This document shows positions 29,501-44,500 of a DNA stretch of 64,000 nucleotides, piece by piece. Each line of letters starts with the position of its first letter. Positions within the stretch are counted from its first letter, which is position 1. A program made the translations under genes and the position numbers. This DNA comes from Owenia fusiformis (lineage: Eukaryota; Annelida; Polychaeta; Sabellida; Oweniidae). The stretch covers positions 13,460,348 to 13,524,347 of the forward strand of contig CAIIXF020000006.1 in the NCBI GenBank assembly GCA_903813345.2. The letters are read 5' to 3'. A model generated the notes under the pieces. That model was not told the origin of the DNA, ran no database searches, and saw nothing but the letters and a program-made list of their open reading frames with translations.

Positions 29501-32500
29501 AAGGGGTTAACTGTGTGTCAAAACGCAAAATATTGATGCAACAAAAATTGAAAAGCAGGGGTGGAAGGGGTTGAAAATCAGGACAACATTTCAGTAAAAA
29601 CATGTGGGTGGGTTGTTTGCATCTTCCCTGTCTCAAAGTTGAAATTATTTTATCATCTCTATGAGTGCTTTTCCTGGAGGTAATGCATTGGCCTAACATA
29701 TGCACCTGTTTAAATCCTCAGAAAATAGCCAAAATCCAACATATGTCCGAAATCTGTTGCGATACTTTCCGTCCTCCTTTACGATAATTGATAATTTCAA
29801 ATCTTCTCAAATTCTGGTATTCTACCAAAGCCTGCGCCATGTTTGTTAATATGAACAACATTTAATGTGTGCTTTTTTAATGCCAACACAAGTGGTTATC
29901 ATGACCATGCAATATATACTAAAAACATTGCTTATTAATTCTTAAAAATATTTTTAATGATGATTTTGTTTCACAAAAATTTCACAAAGTTTGCTAATAT
30001 TAACTAAGACAACATAACAAATAATGTATTGTATGCTTTGATAATATCCAACTTGTTAATCAAGTATGAGTTTACATTAGCAAACTTTGATTTTTGTTTG
30101 AAAAAAATCATGTTAGAGCTCTTTTAAAGAATTAATAAGCATTATTTTCAGTATATTGAATGGTCATGATAACCAGTTATGTTAACATTAATATAGCACA
30201 CATTAAATGTCATTGACATTAACACACACGGCGCAGGCTTTGGTAGATTAACAGAATTTGAGTACATTTTTAAATATCAATTATCGTAAATTTCCCCATA
30301 TGGACTGATGTAAGAACGTCTTTAAAGAAAAAGTGTAAAAACATCGCCTTCACAGATGTAGATATACTTTTATTTTATGAACAATTCGAAATCTGTACAA
30401 TGTAGGTCAAGTCATGCTCATTGCAAAAAACAACTGCATAAGAAAATTTAAATATGTATGATGATCATCCAAACATAACTTTTCTATTTCAAAAAGAACT
30501 TGAAATAAGAAGTGAACAAGTTTAGTATTTTTATCGTACCTAAAAAAGGTACGATATTGTCGTCAGCTTGACGGGCGGTCGGCGGGCGGCTTCTCACTTT
30601 CTTGTCATCATGATTCGAGGAAAACCACTTGACGGATTTACTTCAAATTTTCACACATGTTACATGATAAGAAGTTCTAGAGCTGATTAACTTTTGGGTG
30701 GCAATCTTGCATTCTGGCGGCCATCTTGGAAGTTTTAAGATAAATCTTGTCATCGCAATTCCAGGAAAACTACTTGACAGATTTCCTTCAAATTTTCACA
30801 CATATTACAAGATAAAAAGTTCTAGAGCTGATTAACTTTTCGGAGGCCATCTTGCATTCTGGCGGCCATCTTGGAAGTTTTTAGATAAATCTTGTCATCG
30901 GCATTCCAGGAAAACCACTAAACAAATTTCTTCAAATTTTCACACATGTTGCATGGTCAGAAGTTCTAGAGCTGATTAACTTTTGGGTGGCAATCTTGCA
31001 TTCTGGTGGCCATCTTGGAAGTTTTAAGATAAATCTTGTCATCGCAATTCCAGGAAAACTACTTGACAGATTTCCTTCAAATTTTCACACATATTACAAG
31101 ATAAAAAGTTCTAGAGCTGATAAACTTTTCGGAGGCCATCTTGCATTCTGGCGGCCATCTTGGAAGTTTTTAGATAAATCTTGTCATCTGCATTCTAGGA
31201 AAACCACTAAACAAATTTCTTCAAATTTTCACACATGTTGCATGGTCAGAAGTTCTAGAGCTGATTAACTTTTAGGCGGCCATCTTGCATTCTGGCAGTC
31301 ATCTTGGACGTTTTTAGATAAATCAGTCGTCGTGATTTCAGGAAAACTACTTGACAGATTTCCTTAAAATTTTAACACATATTACAAAATATGAAGTTCT
31401 ACAGCTGATTAACTTTTGGGTGGCCATCTTACATTCTGGTGGCCATCTTGGAAGTTTTTAGATTAATCTTGTCATCGCGATTCCAGGAAAACTACCTGAC
31501 AGATTTCCTTCAAATTTTCACACATATTATTACAAGACAAGAAGTTCTAGAACTGATTAACTTTTCGCCGGCCATCTTGCATTCTGGTGGCCGTCTCCGC
31601 TGTTTTTAGATAAATCTTGTCATCGCGATTCCAGGAAAACCACTTAAAGAATTTGTTTCAAATTTTCACACATGGATGATGGTACGAAGTTCTAGAGCTG
31701 ATTAACTTTTCAGTGGCCATCTTGCATTCTGGTTGCCATCTTGGAAGTTTTTAGATAAATCTTGATTTCACCATTCCAGGAAAACCACTTAATGGATTCA
31801 CTTCAAATTTTCACACATGTTACACGGTAAGAAGTTCTAGAACTGATTAAATTTTCGGCAGCCTTCTTGCATTCTGGTGGTCATTTTGGAAGTTTTTACA
31901 TAAATCTTGTCATCGCGATTCCAGGAAAACCACTTAACAGATTTACTTCAAATTTTTACACATGTTACATGGTAAAAAGTTCTAGAACTGCTCAACAGTT
32001 TGGTGGCCATCTTGCTTTCTGGGTCATGAAGCCCACAATGGTATATTTTAGGTACGATATTGTTCCCCCTGTGCCTTGTTGTTTCATTCTCATATTCTTG
32101 TTAGTTACTAAATGCCTTATTGTAAGTCTCTGATACTTTGTATTGTAAAACTTTGAATAGGAAATAAAAAGATAAAAAAAAAATTTACACTAACACATTG
32201 AATTTCAGATGTCAGGATTGTGGTATGGTTTGGCTTATCATAAGACAAACTCAGCTTCCTTTGGTGAGGCGTCTGTGGCTCAGTTGGTGCCACAGAATGG
32301 AGGCAAAGTAAAGATCACATACACATCAGCCAGGTAAGGAGGTGTTAACTTTACACTATGGGGGCAATTAAAGATCACATAAATGTCAAATATGACACAC
32401 AGTAACGAGGAATGGACATGCACACCAGTCTGGTAAAATATGTCCCATCGATGAGGTCCCTAAGACCAAAAATTTGGCCCAAATTTGGAAATTTAAGGCC

Positions 32501-35500
32501 CATCTTTTGGTAACTTGGCCCAAAAAATGTCCAAAAAGGTCCATTTTTTGAGCCCCTACAAAACTTTTATTTATAGAAATGGAGAGTGTCTGACCCCAAT
32601 TACTGCTGAATTGATTCCTATAAAGGAAAACTCGGGTAGATACCTTGGTAAAGCTATGGGAGTGCTCAGTAAGTATACATGCTATATTTTATCAATTATG
32701 TACATTATCATACTTCACAGAATTTCATGTGCACCTCTATATCACAAATCATTGTAAATACCATTATGTGGCACCTAATACTCCCTCTTGGGGGTCATAG
32801 CCACTACAACCTGTAAATATGTTACATTGATTTTAATATAAAAAAATCTATATTAAATTGATAGACATACTGTTTACTTCACATACATGTATTATTTGAT
32901 ATATTTTGGTGACTCATTACAATTTGCACTTAAGGTCATGTGATTATCTTGTACACGAACTATGAAATAGTGATGATGTACCAGTGTGACAAAGTAAACA
33001 AAGATGGCACTTGTGTTAAGAACGCCACCTATGTTGATGTCCTGGCAAGAGACCCTAAAACAAAGCTGAATCAGATTATGCTGGCTGAGATGATATTCTC
33101 ACTGGACTCTCTTTGTATTGATATAAGGGACGTGCAGAGTACTAAACATCCTTGTAAGTACTAACAAATTGTATTGTCATAACAATCATACAGTATTCTG
33201 TCACTGGGAAAATGACAACCAACTGAGAGGGAAGAAGATGACATTGTTAATTACCAATCAGTTGATATGTGAGGACTTTCTACATATTCAAAAGTTTATT
33301 TCATGGCCAATCAGATTTTAAATTTGTTTGATTGGAAAAGACAAATATTTTTGAACAAAATTCTTCCAGTCGAGTCCAGCCCATCAGTGAATGTTCTGTG
33401 AATGTGATGATGTGTTACATTTAACTGGATCTATCGGTATTGTGTTTTAATTGTGCTAGTTTATATATGTCTTAATGTACTTTCAGTTTCCTGTCCCCTT
33501 GAGTCTTCATGTACAATACAAAACAGTCCAACACCAGATGTATTCAACTATGAACTGGCAAGTAGAATACATGCGCAACACTCATTCAAATATAAAACAA
33601 TTTAAGTGGGGACATATTATTAATAATGACCCTTTTGTGACCAGGTGGTGACATTATGTCATGCTAATGTAGCTTTATTTTGTATTTTTCAAAAATGCCT
33701 GTCTACTTAAAGTCAAAATAGTTTTGGTTTTACCAATACCAAATATCAATATTAACCCTTATATCCAAGATGAGGGAAAGCCTAGAGCTTAGAGATAACA
33801 GACATCATTATGTGTCTTGCTTACCACTTTGTTTGTTCAATTTTTTACTGGCTTAGTTTCCAAATACTACACTTCAATGTGATGCTTTTATTGATGTAGG
33901 CATATTCCATACACATTTCTTTATCTTGATATGAAATAAGAATAGAAGCTATGATATTGGTTAACATGCCAGAAATTAACAAAATATTATTCAAAGTGAT
34001 TTCGAAAATTTTGAAGCCGCCATTTTTGTTTGTTGATTTTGACCAATCGGAGATGTAGGTCATCTCAATACAGGTTTACATTATAAGCGCAGGTCATCTT
34101 TGAACTCTTAAGTTAATCCTCCTGCTTATATCCTGTAATACAATCCCAGTATGTAGCATCACAGTAATGGGAATTGGTTCTAAAATTACATGATTGATCT
34201 ATATTCTTTTTGTAGATTTACTCTGGGAGATGGTACACAACTCATGCTATTAAATCACACAATATCTTAGATTCTACTAGTAATTTGATTGGTCTTACTC
34301 GATACAACACATCAGTTCTTGATATTTATGGAGAGAAAAAATCTACAATGGCTTTCACAAATTGGGGAACTTTTTCGGAGTAAGTCTCGTAATCTAAATA
34401 TATCTACTTTAGAATACTAGGTGAAAAGTCTTTTCCTTATTATGCTAAAATGCTATTATGTTAAAATTAATATTAAAATGAAAATTAATATTATTTTCCT
34501 TATGTCTTAACCTTACCTTTTTACTATTTGATTCTATGTAGAACTAATGGGCCCCCCCACTAATGCTTCAGAAATATGTTTTTTATTTGTGTATTTTGAC
34601 TTTTACTGTATATATGATACAGAGTCATTAAGATTCATACAGGGGCCCAGAAAAAGGGCCCCAGATTTTTCCCCATCATTGATTTTTTGTTAATTTCTCC
34701 CTTCCCGGATCCTGCACATGACCAGAGATAAGTCACTGGCTTCTTAAGGAAGAATATGTATACATGTTCATGGGCATAAAAAATAGAAATAGAAAACCCA
34801 TTATGTCTTACATATTTTCTAGCCATGGAAAGTGTATTGGCAGCCCATACATACAAGGACAATTCCTGAACAATGATCCACTTTTAGCAGTCTATAAGGT
34901 TCCTGAAACTGAAAGTAAGTATTCTGTATCTTTTCTTTTCCAAGACTCACATTGTGAAGAAAAATGAAGATAAATTGTCATCAGTATAATGGACTTAAAG
35001 GCCCACTTTGCGAATTTTCAATGTTTTAAGGCAAAATAAAGACTTTTATTTGAATTCTATAGAATGTCCAATGTATTGATAACACCAAAAACAGCTCAAA
35101 CAGACCACATCAAAGCTTACAATAATTGATCAAAAAATATTTTCAATCTGTCAAGCTTTATATATCAAGTTTTTATCAATGTCATTGAAAGTTGGCGAAG
35201 TGATATATTCATTTTTATAGAAGTATTGCCATCTTTAAAAGCAAAAGTAATTAAAAACATGCATTTTCTTCAGCATGTGCATGCATGTCTAATGATCTCT
35301 GAACTTCAAATGTTTTTTTCTATGTGAGTTATTTTTTTCTTGGTTCAATATTAAAGCAAATCAAACTTTGTGTCATATTTGAGCGAGTGTGTGAGTAATA
35401 TGTTTCAATGATCATTTTTTCTTTTTTCTTCTAAATTAAGTATAGTGGGGCTTCTATAAACATTCTTTAAAGAATTTAATTCATGCCTTTAATTCATATT

Positions 35501-38500
35501 GTATATTACTCGTTTAAGTACACAATGGCACTAGTGTAACTCAAAAAAGTCAACTTGGAGAATTGAGAGCCGTTATTTAAACTTATACTCCATTGGTCCA
35601 CTAAATTGTTCTACGCCGGGCAACAGAGCATCGAATTTGAATAATGGCTACCAATCCTCCTTGAAGGTCAATGCACATTAGAGGAGATTTTTCACATGTT
35701 TAAACAGATTACTTGATCAATGAGCTTTTGAATATTTTAGGGATGCTGGAAGAATACATGGGGATGGACAAAGATGATAGCGATGTCATTTGTAAGTCAT
35801 TATGATGTTATATAGATGGCAGTAGTAGTTTTGGTCAGGCTTAAATACATATATGGAAAAACTGACATAGGCTTTTTTGACTTGATCTCAAACATTTACA
35901 ATTAGAATCAATGTAAAACACCAATGACATGCAACTAGATAATCCTGTTGACATAAAGGGTGTGATTCACCCTTGCGATTGTGATTATTATAAGGATAAA
36001 TGAAAATTGATTAATAACTGTAAAAATCAAGGTACTTCTATTTGGATATTATACTCGGATTTCAAATATGTCATCAAGCCATTAATGTTTCAAAATAAAA
36101 ATCTCCTGGAATTTCATTGAAAATGAGTCTATACCAAGGTATAGCATATATATATATTGGTTGGTACATTTATATAGCAAAGTCTAGATTTATTACAAAC
36201 AAGAATGTGATTTCAAGTTATCTGCAGGCATTGTTGAAAAACTATTTTTGTTTCAGCAATTTTCAAGCCAGTGTACATTCATGCCAGTAATAAGTACATG
36301 ATTTGGTATGGGTGCTCCAAAACTGTCAGTGTGGATGAACCATGCCCCACTGAGTTCCAGTATGTAGAGTATGCCTCTAGGGAGCCTAGCATACCCCCTG
36401 AGGTGAAATCTGAGATGGATACCTTTGCAGAGAAGAATCTGTGTATTCTAGCAGAGTGGATGGGAGAAGTGAACCACGAAGGTACGTGTGAAGAGGACAT
36501 GTATATAATAATAAAAACATTAATTGAAAGAGATTGATTAAAATGAAATAATAAAATTTAATAAAAATTATTTAGGCCTTGTACATAGAAAGCTGAAACT
36601 CATTTGATTTTGTGACATCACTCTTCACATATACAGTATAAACAGATACTACCATAATCCTTATTTGTGAACAGATAATTTTCAGTTAGTGTCAAACATA
36701 TTGAATTGGGAGCTATGTTCAGTTCCATCTATCCCCTCTTACTCCCTACATTTCTAATATAATGTCTTTGGCTTGTTTAAATGTATCATGTAACTGAAAT
36801 TGGTAGACTTGTGTACACATTTGTACATGTATACGATTGATTGAATTTACATGTACAGGTATATATGAGTAAAGTTAAGAATTATTGTATTTTCAGTTGA
36901 GTGCCCACTTGAGAAAACATGCACCAGCAACTCATTCCCAAAGCCGGAACATTTTGATGTAAGCTAAGAGTTTTAATGCTTACAGGGGTCTTTTTAGAGC
37001 TCAAAAATTGATACAGCTCAGTGAAGTTCACTAGTTCAGCTAGGGTGAACAGATAAAATCAAAAATTCTCTGCATCATATGTACATTTACTTATATAAAG
37101 TTCCTGTGGCATTCATTAGATATGGCAAATTTAAATTTTGAATGTGTTTTATTGCACATATAACCATGGGCTTTCAACTCTAATTGAAAGCCCATGCACA
37201 TACTAAGCCCAAGGATGTAAGATTAATAAAAACTTCTTCTACAATTCCATAGTTAAAATTTAATAAGTCATAGTAACACCCACCTTACGAGTATTTTGAT
37301 TGTCCCAGAAAATAAGTTCTTATACACCTTTTACCAATTAAATGTAAAAATATGAAAATCACCTATGTACTCAGCACATTTATATGTTTTCTTGCAGACC
37401 TATGATGGACTGTATTATGCAACCCACATACTAAAGGGAGGGACTACATTGCAAGCAGTGACAAGCTTGGCTAATGTATCAGGAAATGATTCTGTGTACT
37501 GGTTTAGTGGTATATTGAGGTGAATAATAATGGTGTAGTATATGATTCAATGATGTAAATAAAAAATTGTTGATAAAGAAATAAAACAAGTAAATGCTTT
37601 TCAAATTGAGTTTTTCAAACTCACATTTCTGTCATGAAATGTTTAAAAGCTCGATTTGCTACTCTTTGGAGTTGCTATTTTTTCTAGTTGTTTTCATGCT
37701 TTTTGAAATGAAAATTTTATCAGTGATAGAACATTTAGCAACTTAGAACTATTTTATGTAATGAAACATTTTGTTTTGAAATATCAAAAATGTTTATGCC
37801 TAATTTAATGATATGGAGTTTTTAACATTATATATGTAATTTTTGCATTTTTTAGCAATGGGGACTGCATGAATCAACTTCGCTTTGAGGGGAAGAATGT
37901 CATGATTAACTCATATACAGCTGAACTTGCAAATATAAATTGTAAGAATCATTTTTCTCAATACTCATATTGTACATTTCACAGTGCATCCTATTGTTAT
38001 ATAGGTTCTGACAAATTATACCCAAATTAATATGTACATGTACAGTATGCACAAATACCAGAGTGAAGAGTAAAATGTGTAACAGAAAAGAAATTGATGT
38101 GAAACATGTAAAAGTGCAACCAGTCAAATGGAAAATAATCCCCAATGATCTATTGTGTAAAGAAACAGTCTTATACCCACCCCCCACCATTATCACAATG
38201 GAAGATAGACCATGGGACATTGTATCCATGTTAGGAGGTTAAGATTAGCGTAAAAATATATGTGTACCTATCCCTATCCATATGTTTGTTACGGATGAGT
38301 ATAGGTAATGCCTATCGCAAAATGAGTTTAAGATTAACGTAAAATGCAAGGAAACTGTATGCTACAATTTATGATAAAATCAACATCCTAATTATAGAAT
38401 GAAAACCATGCGATGGCTTATACACGGTGCCCATGTCAAGCTGCGCGCCTACTTAGGCGCGCAGTTTGTTTCGATCACAAACTGCGTGCCTAAGAACATT

Positions 38501-41500
38501 GCATCATTTAAGTTGGAGTCTGTATTTTGAAACGTAATTTAAAGACATTTATCCTGCATTGTTTTCTTGTTCAATGCGTTCATTCTGTGGCGAATATACG
38601 AATCTTTCAAATACTAGCAAAAACTATGTGCAAATGAATCTAAGTTTTAAAACATAAGCAGATTAATGGCATTTTCGTCACTGATTTAACGGGAATTTAT
38701 ACGTAAATCGATCTAGCACTTTAAACATAAATGACAAATACTTTAGACTCGTTTTATATTTAATTCCTTACACATTTATCATGTATCATTCAAAATATTT
38801 CGAGATAAAACAGATAATCAGGAGATTAAAAAGAAATAAATCACAAACTGCGCGCCTGTTTTAGCCAGAAATTACAAACTGTGCGCATACACTATTAAAA
38901 CTACATATTATCATTGGAATTTCTACAGAGGCACGTGTAGGTGTTTTTCATGTAGCTTTGGAAATTTTGCTTTATCGTCAGATTTTATGAGATTTTCATA
39001 TTGAAAGTCAAAATGTATAATAGAAGTGACAATTAAGTTGGGAACGAAAAAAACTTTTATTTTCAGATCACCATCTTGGTGGATGGACTCTCATAGTGTT
39101 TCAATTATGGGGTTCTACTATTAGACACATATGGGCCTTGTATGGCGCTTATGTTTTCTAATAATACAAAACAAGCTTGGATAAGCAAGCAGTTTGGAAA
39201 TATTAGGCACGTAGTTTGGCAAATGCATGTGAATATAGGCGCGCAGTTTGACAAGAAAAATGTTTAAATCACGTTTAAGGCGTATTATCGTTTTGAACAC
39301 AAACTTTGCTGATTTAATCAGATGGAGTGATCCTATATATTCTAGCATACACAGACACAATGGCTGAATAAACGGCAAATGACGATAAAAAGACATAGAT
39401 ATAACTTTACACTGTAAATTTTGAACACAGAAGTTACTTAAGACCCTTATATTGAGATAACTGGGTTTACATCGGGAAAAACTTTGAGTACTATGAGTAA
39501 ATTAAGTTCATCTTCACAGAATGGTACTATCTTTAGAACGAGACTAACCTTGTATTTTTCGTATTTTGGCTCTTTTTGGGAGTCGTGTCCTCCCCGTCTC
39601 ACATTTTGAAATATGCGCGCAGTTTGTCAGAGTTTCAAACTGCGTGCCTAGTAGGCACGCTGCTTGGCATGGGCATCGTGTTATATGGCATATACCAGTA
39701 CATGTCACCTCCAAAAACTGTTATATACTTCAGAGAGAGAGAGAGTGTGGTGTAGCTACTGTAGTTGGGAGGGGGTGTTGCTTGTTGGCCCGCTAATGCG
39801 GCAGTGACTTAAGATGAAATGTTAAATTTCTAGCATGATCCAGCATTGAGAGTGACCAAATAGTGATTAAACAATTAAAACCACAAGAAAATGGCTGATT
39901 TCATACATTTATAATAAGCAAAACTGATAAAGAATGTGTAAATTCAACAATTTCATGCATCACCACATGGCATCATTCATCGTATCAATGAATGTGTTCG
40001 ACCACCATGCAGATTGAATGAGAAATTTTTGTTGTTACTATTTTAAAGTTTACTGATTGATGTTGGATCTACAAATGACATAATTTGTTGGATAAAAACA
40101 TACGTTTTCGAATTACCTATCTTCGGCCATTAATAGGTAATTAAATGTATGTATCACGAATCCTGTAACTTGGGTAAAATACCGCTTAGTGTAATAAAAA
40201 CTACGATTAGGTATAGGTAAATGGGTTATTTACGCTAATCTTAAACTCCCTATAGACTGAAATGTCAAATTCTTAAATGAAATTTTTAATATCGAACTGT
40301 AAGTGAAATAATTTACAATTTATCAAACAATCTTGAATTGTTTCAGCCTATTACCAGATTGTCTATGTGACACCAGACAAGCTAAGTAGAATTGAAATTG
40401 GATGCTTTGCCAGTATAGACAGAGACTCACCATGTCCACATGAGGCTTCTACAATACAGTATCAGACAAAGCAGCCACCATTGACAGATGAAGATAAGCA
40501 GAGCTTTGATGCTTTTGTTGAGTCTACTGGATGTCTTTCAGCATCAGATATGATTCCATTGGAGATTGACATTGAAGGTAAAATGTTTAATCTGTTTAAT
40601 TATTGAAATTTAAGGTAATATGTACATGTAAGGGTAAAAATCTTAGTTAAACATTTTTCATATTAAGGTTCTCTGAATATCCTTTTGCGAGTAATTGAAT
40701 TATCTAATCATAGAAACTATTATTGTGAATTGCTTTTAAATGTTCAATCCACCTTCCAGACAGGTGCATTCCAGACCCTAGTAAACCATATAACCAGCCA
40801 GTTGTTGGCGTCTGTCGAGTCAATGATATGAAGACACAGATAGGATTTGATAAACTAAAGGTATGAAGCTATATTTGAGACAACCAAAGACAACATCGAT
40901 ACAGATACAATGTACATGTTTTACTTCTTGAAGTTTTAAGTAGGCTATATTCCTAAGTTGACACATGCATCCAGACAGTCTGAGAAGTGTTTAGATTTTT
41001 TATTTTATTGGAATTTGATACTTTATGAAACTTATTAGGTATTATGAATTCTCCATAGGAAAGAAGAATTAGTCTAGCGGTAGACACAGTAGGGGTCGTT
41101 TTGTAGTAGAAAGTTTTTTTCTTTGCATTTTTGGATACCTTATTGTGTCTGCATAACATATTAGGAAGATGCAAAATTGTGCAGGTTGAGCATTTTTTAT
41201 AAAATGACATTGAAATTATGTAATCATTTCAGAGGTGGGCGTGGCACTTTACTTAACATATTGTCATATAAAGGTTGTATTTTCACCTCAATAGACTGAT
41301 ATCTTAAAGTGTAAGCATGCTAGTAATAACTACAGATAGCTAGAAATGATTTATGAGCACAATGTAAAGCAATTAAATGATATATTATGTAACAATTTCA
41401 GGTGGATGTGGCGATTTTGCTACTTTTTACTCATTTTCACTTTTTCAGCTGAGCTTGATATTTTTGTAACTATTCCTATTAAGAATAGAATATCCAAGTG

Positions 41501-44500
41501 TGCATGTTTATGCAGAAATATGAGCTTAATGCACATTTCTGCAATTTGAATATCTTTTTAAGTAGGCATTGGAATTACGTAATTATTTGAGAAGGGGGCG
41601 TGGCACTATTTACCTAACACTATCATATAAAGGTTGTTCCTGTACATGAAATAACCGTTTTTCAAAGGTAATGCCTGCTTGTTGTAACTATAGATACCTA
41701 AAATGAAATATGTGCAAAATTAATTAATTGCATAATAAATTATGTAACAATTACAGGTGGGTGTGACAATTTCTATTTCCTCATCTTAAATTTTTCAGCA
41801 GAGCTTCCTAAAATTTGTACCGTGTAGTTATGTAACTATGATATGATTTTTGTGTAATTCTACTATTATAATTATTATGTGAGTATATTTCATAAAGAGC
41901 ATTGGAATTATGTAATCACTCAAAAAATGGGCATTGTAGTGTTGTTAATATACCAGCAGGTATGGGTTGGTTCGCACCTGGGATGGAAATTTTTTCTTTG
42001 TAAATGGTTACTGTATCATATTCTAGATAAATTACGATTCAAATAGACATGGCAAATTATGAAATACACTAGTAGACTCAATATTCAGATTATATATTGC
42101 ATAATGCGTATTGCTTGATATTTCGGGATATGATACAAATCTGATGTTTTTAAATTTACTGTGCCTCCAAATATATAATCTACCTAATGTCCAAGAAATG
42201 AGTTTTAACAATAACATTACAAGATTCAAAAGAGGCAATCTTTCAAAGAAGGTGTGCTGAATTGTTGACTCGGTTTATAGTAAAATTTGGACAATATCAT
42301 CTCTTTCATAATCATATGCCAACTCATCAAGATCTCTTTCTCTGAACTCATATTAGGATCCGATATAGTTTAATGAATACTGGGTTTGACCCCATAGCAG
42401 TATGCAAGTATCCGTTTTACAGTTTTCTGATATCCTGTTCTCCTAATTGTGTGGTTGGAGTTTGCAGAGAAAGAGGGGTTGTTGGGATCAGGTTGTGGAT
42501 TCAATTTGCAGACATCTCTGTTGTCTGATGACTGTGTGCATCCCTTTGGTAGTCTTCATAGCAACTCTCAAATAAAAGGTTGACATCAAGATCACAAGAT
42601 CTTTGTTCAGCTGACTACACACGTTCAGACTATACTGTATGTAAAGATTTATGGTTCCTGGTTTCAAAGTTATTGTAACGCTTTGTCCACATCCACACTT
42701 GATAAACATTGTTTTAAGAACAAATCGGTCCACATTCAATACCAGAGGCTAATCTGACATGCTACACTATCAAATATGCATTTTGGAGGCATTCCATGTC
42801 ATTCAGATAAATAAGGGTTATGTACTGGGAGGTTTTGGATATGGGGTTTATCCAGAGGGATATATGCATATCTACCTGAGGGACCGTAGGGATGAACCCT
42901 ATATCCAAACCGACCATGCATAACTGGTTTATCCTATACCGAGTTTTCAGGGGCATATGGTCATTTCAATACTACAAGGTGTAAAAATATACAAATCATC
43001 CATATGCAAAGTCATTTTATTGCATTACCGGAAGCGGGAAGATATGCATCGGAAGTGGGAAGAAATGCACCGAAGCGGGAGATATGGCGGGAGATATGGA
43101 GGTTCTGGATATAGAAACCTCAAAATCAGGATAGGATACAGGATATATCTTACCAACTTATCTCCCTAAAACTCTACTTGGCATAGGATAAATAACCATA
43201 TCTAGCATAATTGATGTGACATGGGGAAGCATATCTTTAACTGTCCCATATATAGCAGCTACTCTGCCTCTCGCTCAGCTCTTGTTAAAGTCATCATAGT
43301 GAAGACTGGTTAATTAGGTTCTGACTGCACCCAATGTTTAGGAGTGGGGCTTCTGGTTGTTTTTTATCTTCAAAATGGCCACCCGTGTAGCTCAGCGGTA
43401 GCGCAGGTACCTCTTACGCAATAGGTCTCTGAGCTTCCATCAACAATGCCATTTTTGTTGTTAGTTTCATTGACTTCATAATGGTTTGATATACAGCGAT
43501 GTAGTAAGCCCCTTATCTCTTGCTAACTTTGTATTGTGGCCACCATACTATGGAATGAATCTCCCTGTCAGATGATATCAAAGCCTTGATTCTGAGCATG
43601 TGTCAGTGGTTTTGTCAGAAAACATGTTTGTATCATGGCACTGATTTATACAGCACCTGGGGCTATTATCATCTTAATCTGCATTTAGGTAATCAAACGG
43701 GTGATATAGCATTATAAACCACAATTTTATATAAAATGATGTAATTTTTGATGTAACTAATTATTATTTTGCATATAAAATAATTTATAAATATCTGTAG
43801 TTATACCTAGCATGCTTATATTCTAAAATATCAGTCGATTCATGTGCAAAGAAAACTTTTATAAGGTGTTTTTAAGTGGAGAGAGTGCCACACCCCCATC
43901 TATAATGATTACATAATTCCAATGCCAATTTATGAAGAATACTCAACCTGCGGTATTTTGAAACCTTGGTAATACCTTTTCAATTACCCAAATGCGAGTA
44001 GGTAGTTACCAGTTTCACCACCAGGTGGCTGATTCGGGTCAATTAACATGGCAGGTATATAAGAAAGTTCCCTTAAACTTGAATATTATCAATTTAAGTG
44101 GCTCAATTTTCATATAACCCTTATGTGTCTGATACTTATACTAATGAAAATATGTCCAGTAAAGCAAAATATTATCTGTCCACTAAAAGAAAAGATATTT
44201 CATTTTTTGTGATTTTATAGCATGGGGTCTATGGGGAATCTCCCCGAGCTAGAAGTCACATTTTCAAAGAAAATTAATTTTTCAAAGTTGATAAACACTT
44301 TTTAAAACCACATTTCTAGATGTAATTTTACATGTAGATTTCAAATATGATATTACTTTGACTTAATTTTGAATTTTTAATGACGTAAATCAAGATTATT
44401 TCTACTAGCATCTGGGTTATTGATGAAGATATATATTTGGGTCATACTTTAGCAGTCACAAAAATATGAAGAAACTCTGCTAAAAAAGTGAAAACAGTGA

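Larger units (their letters stand above)
24773..32208 (+). other. 7.4-kb intron of domain 13
   Basis: Contains the antisense TRIM gene, the candidate promoter, the 513-bp palindrome and the 146-bp array. The stretches 24780-25440 and 28630-29770 are AT-rich with no recognisable feature beyond an (ACATGT) run at about 29258-29278. Confidence 0.8.
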
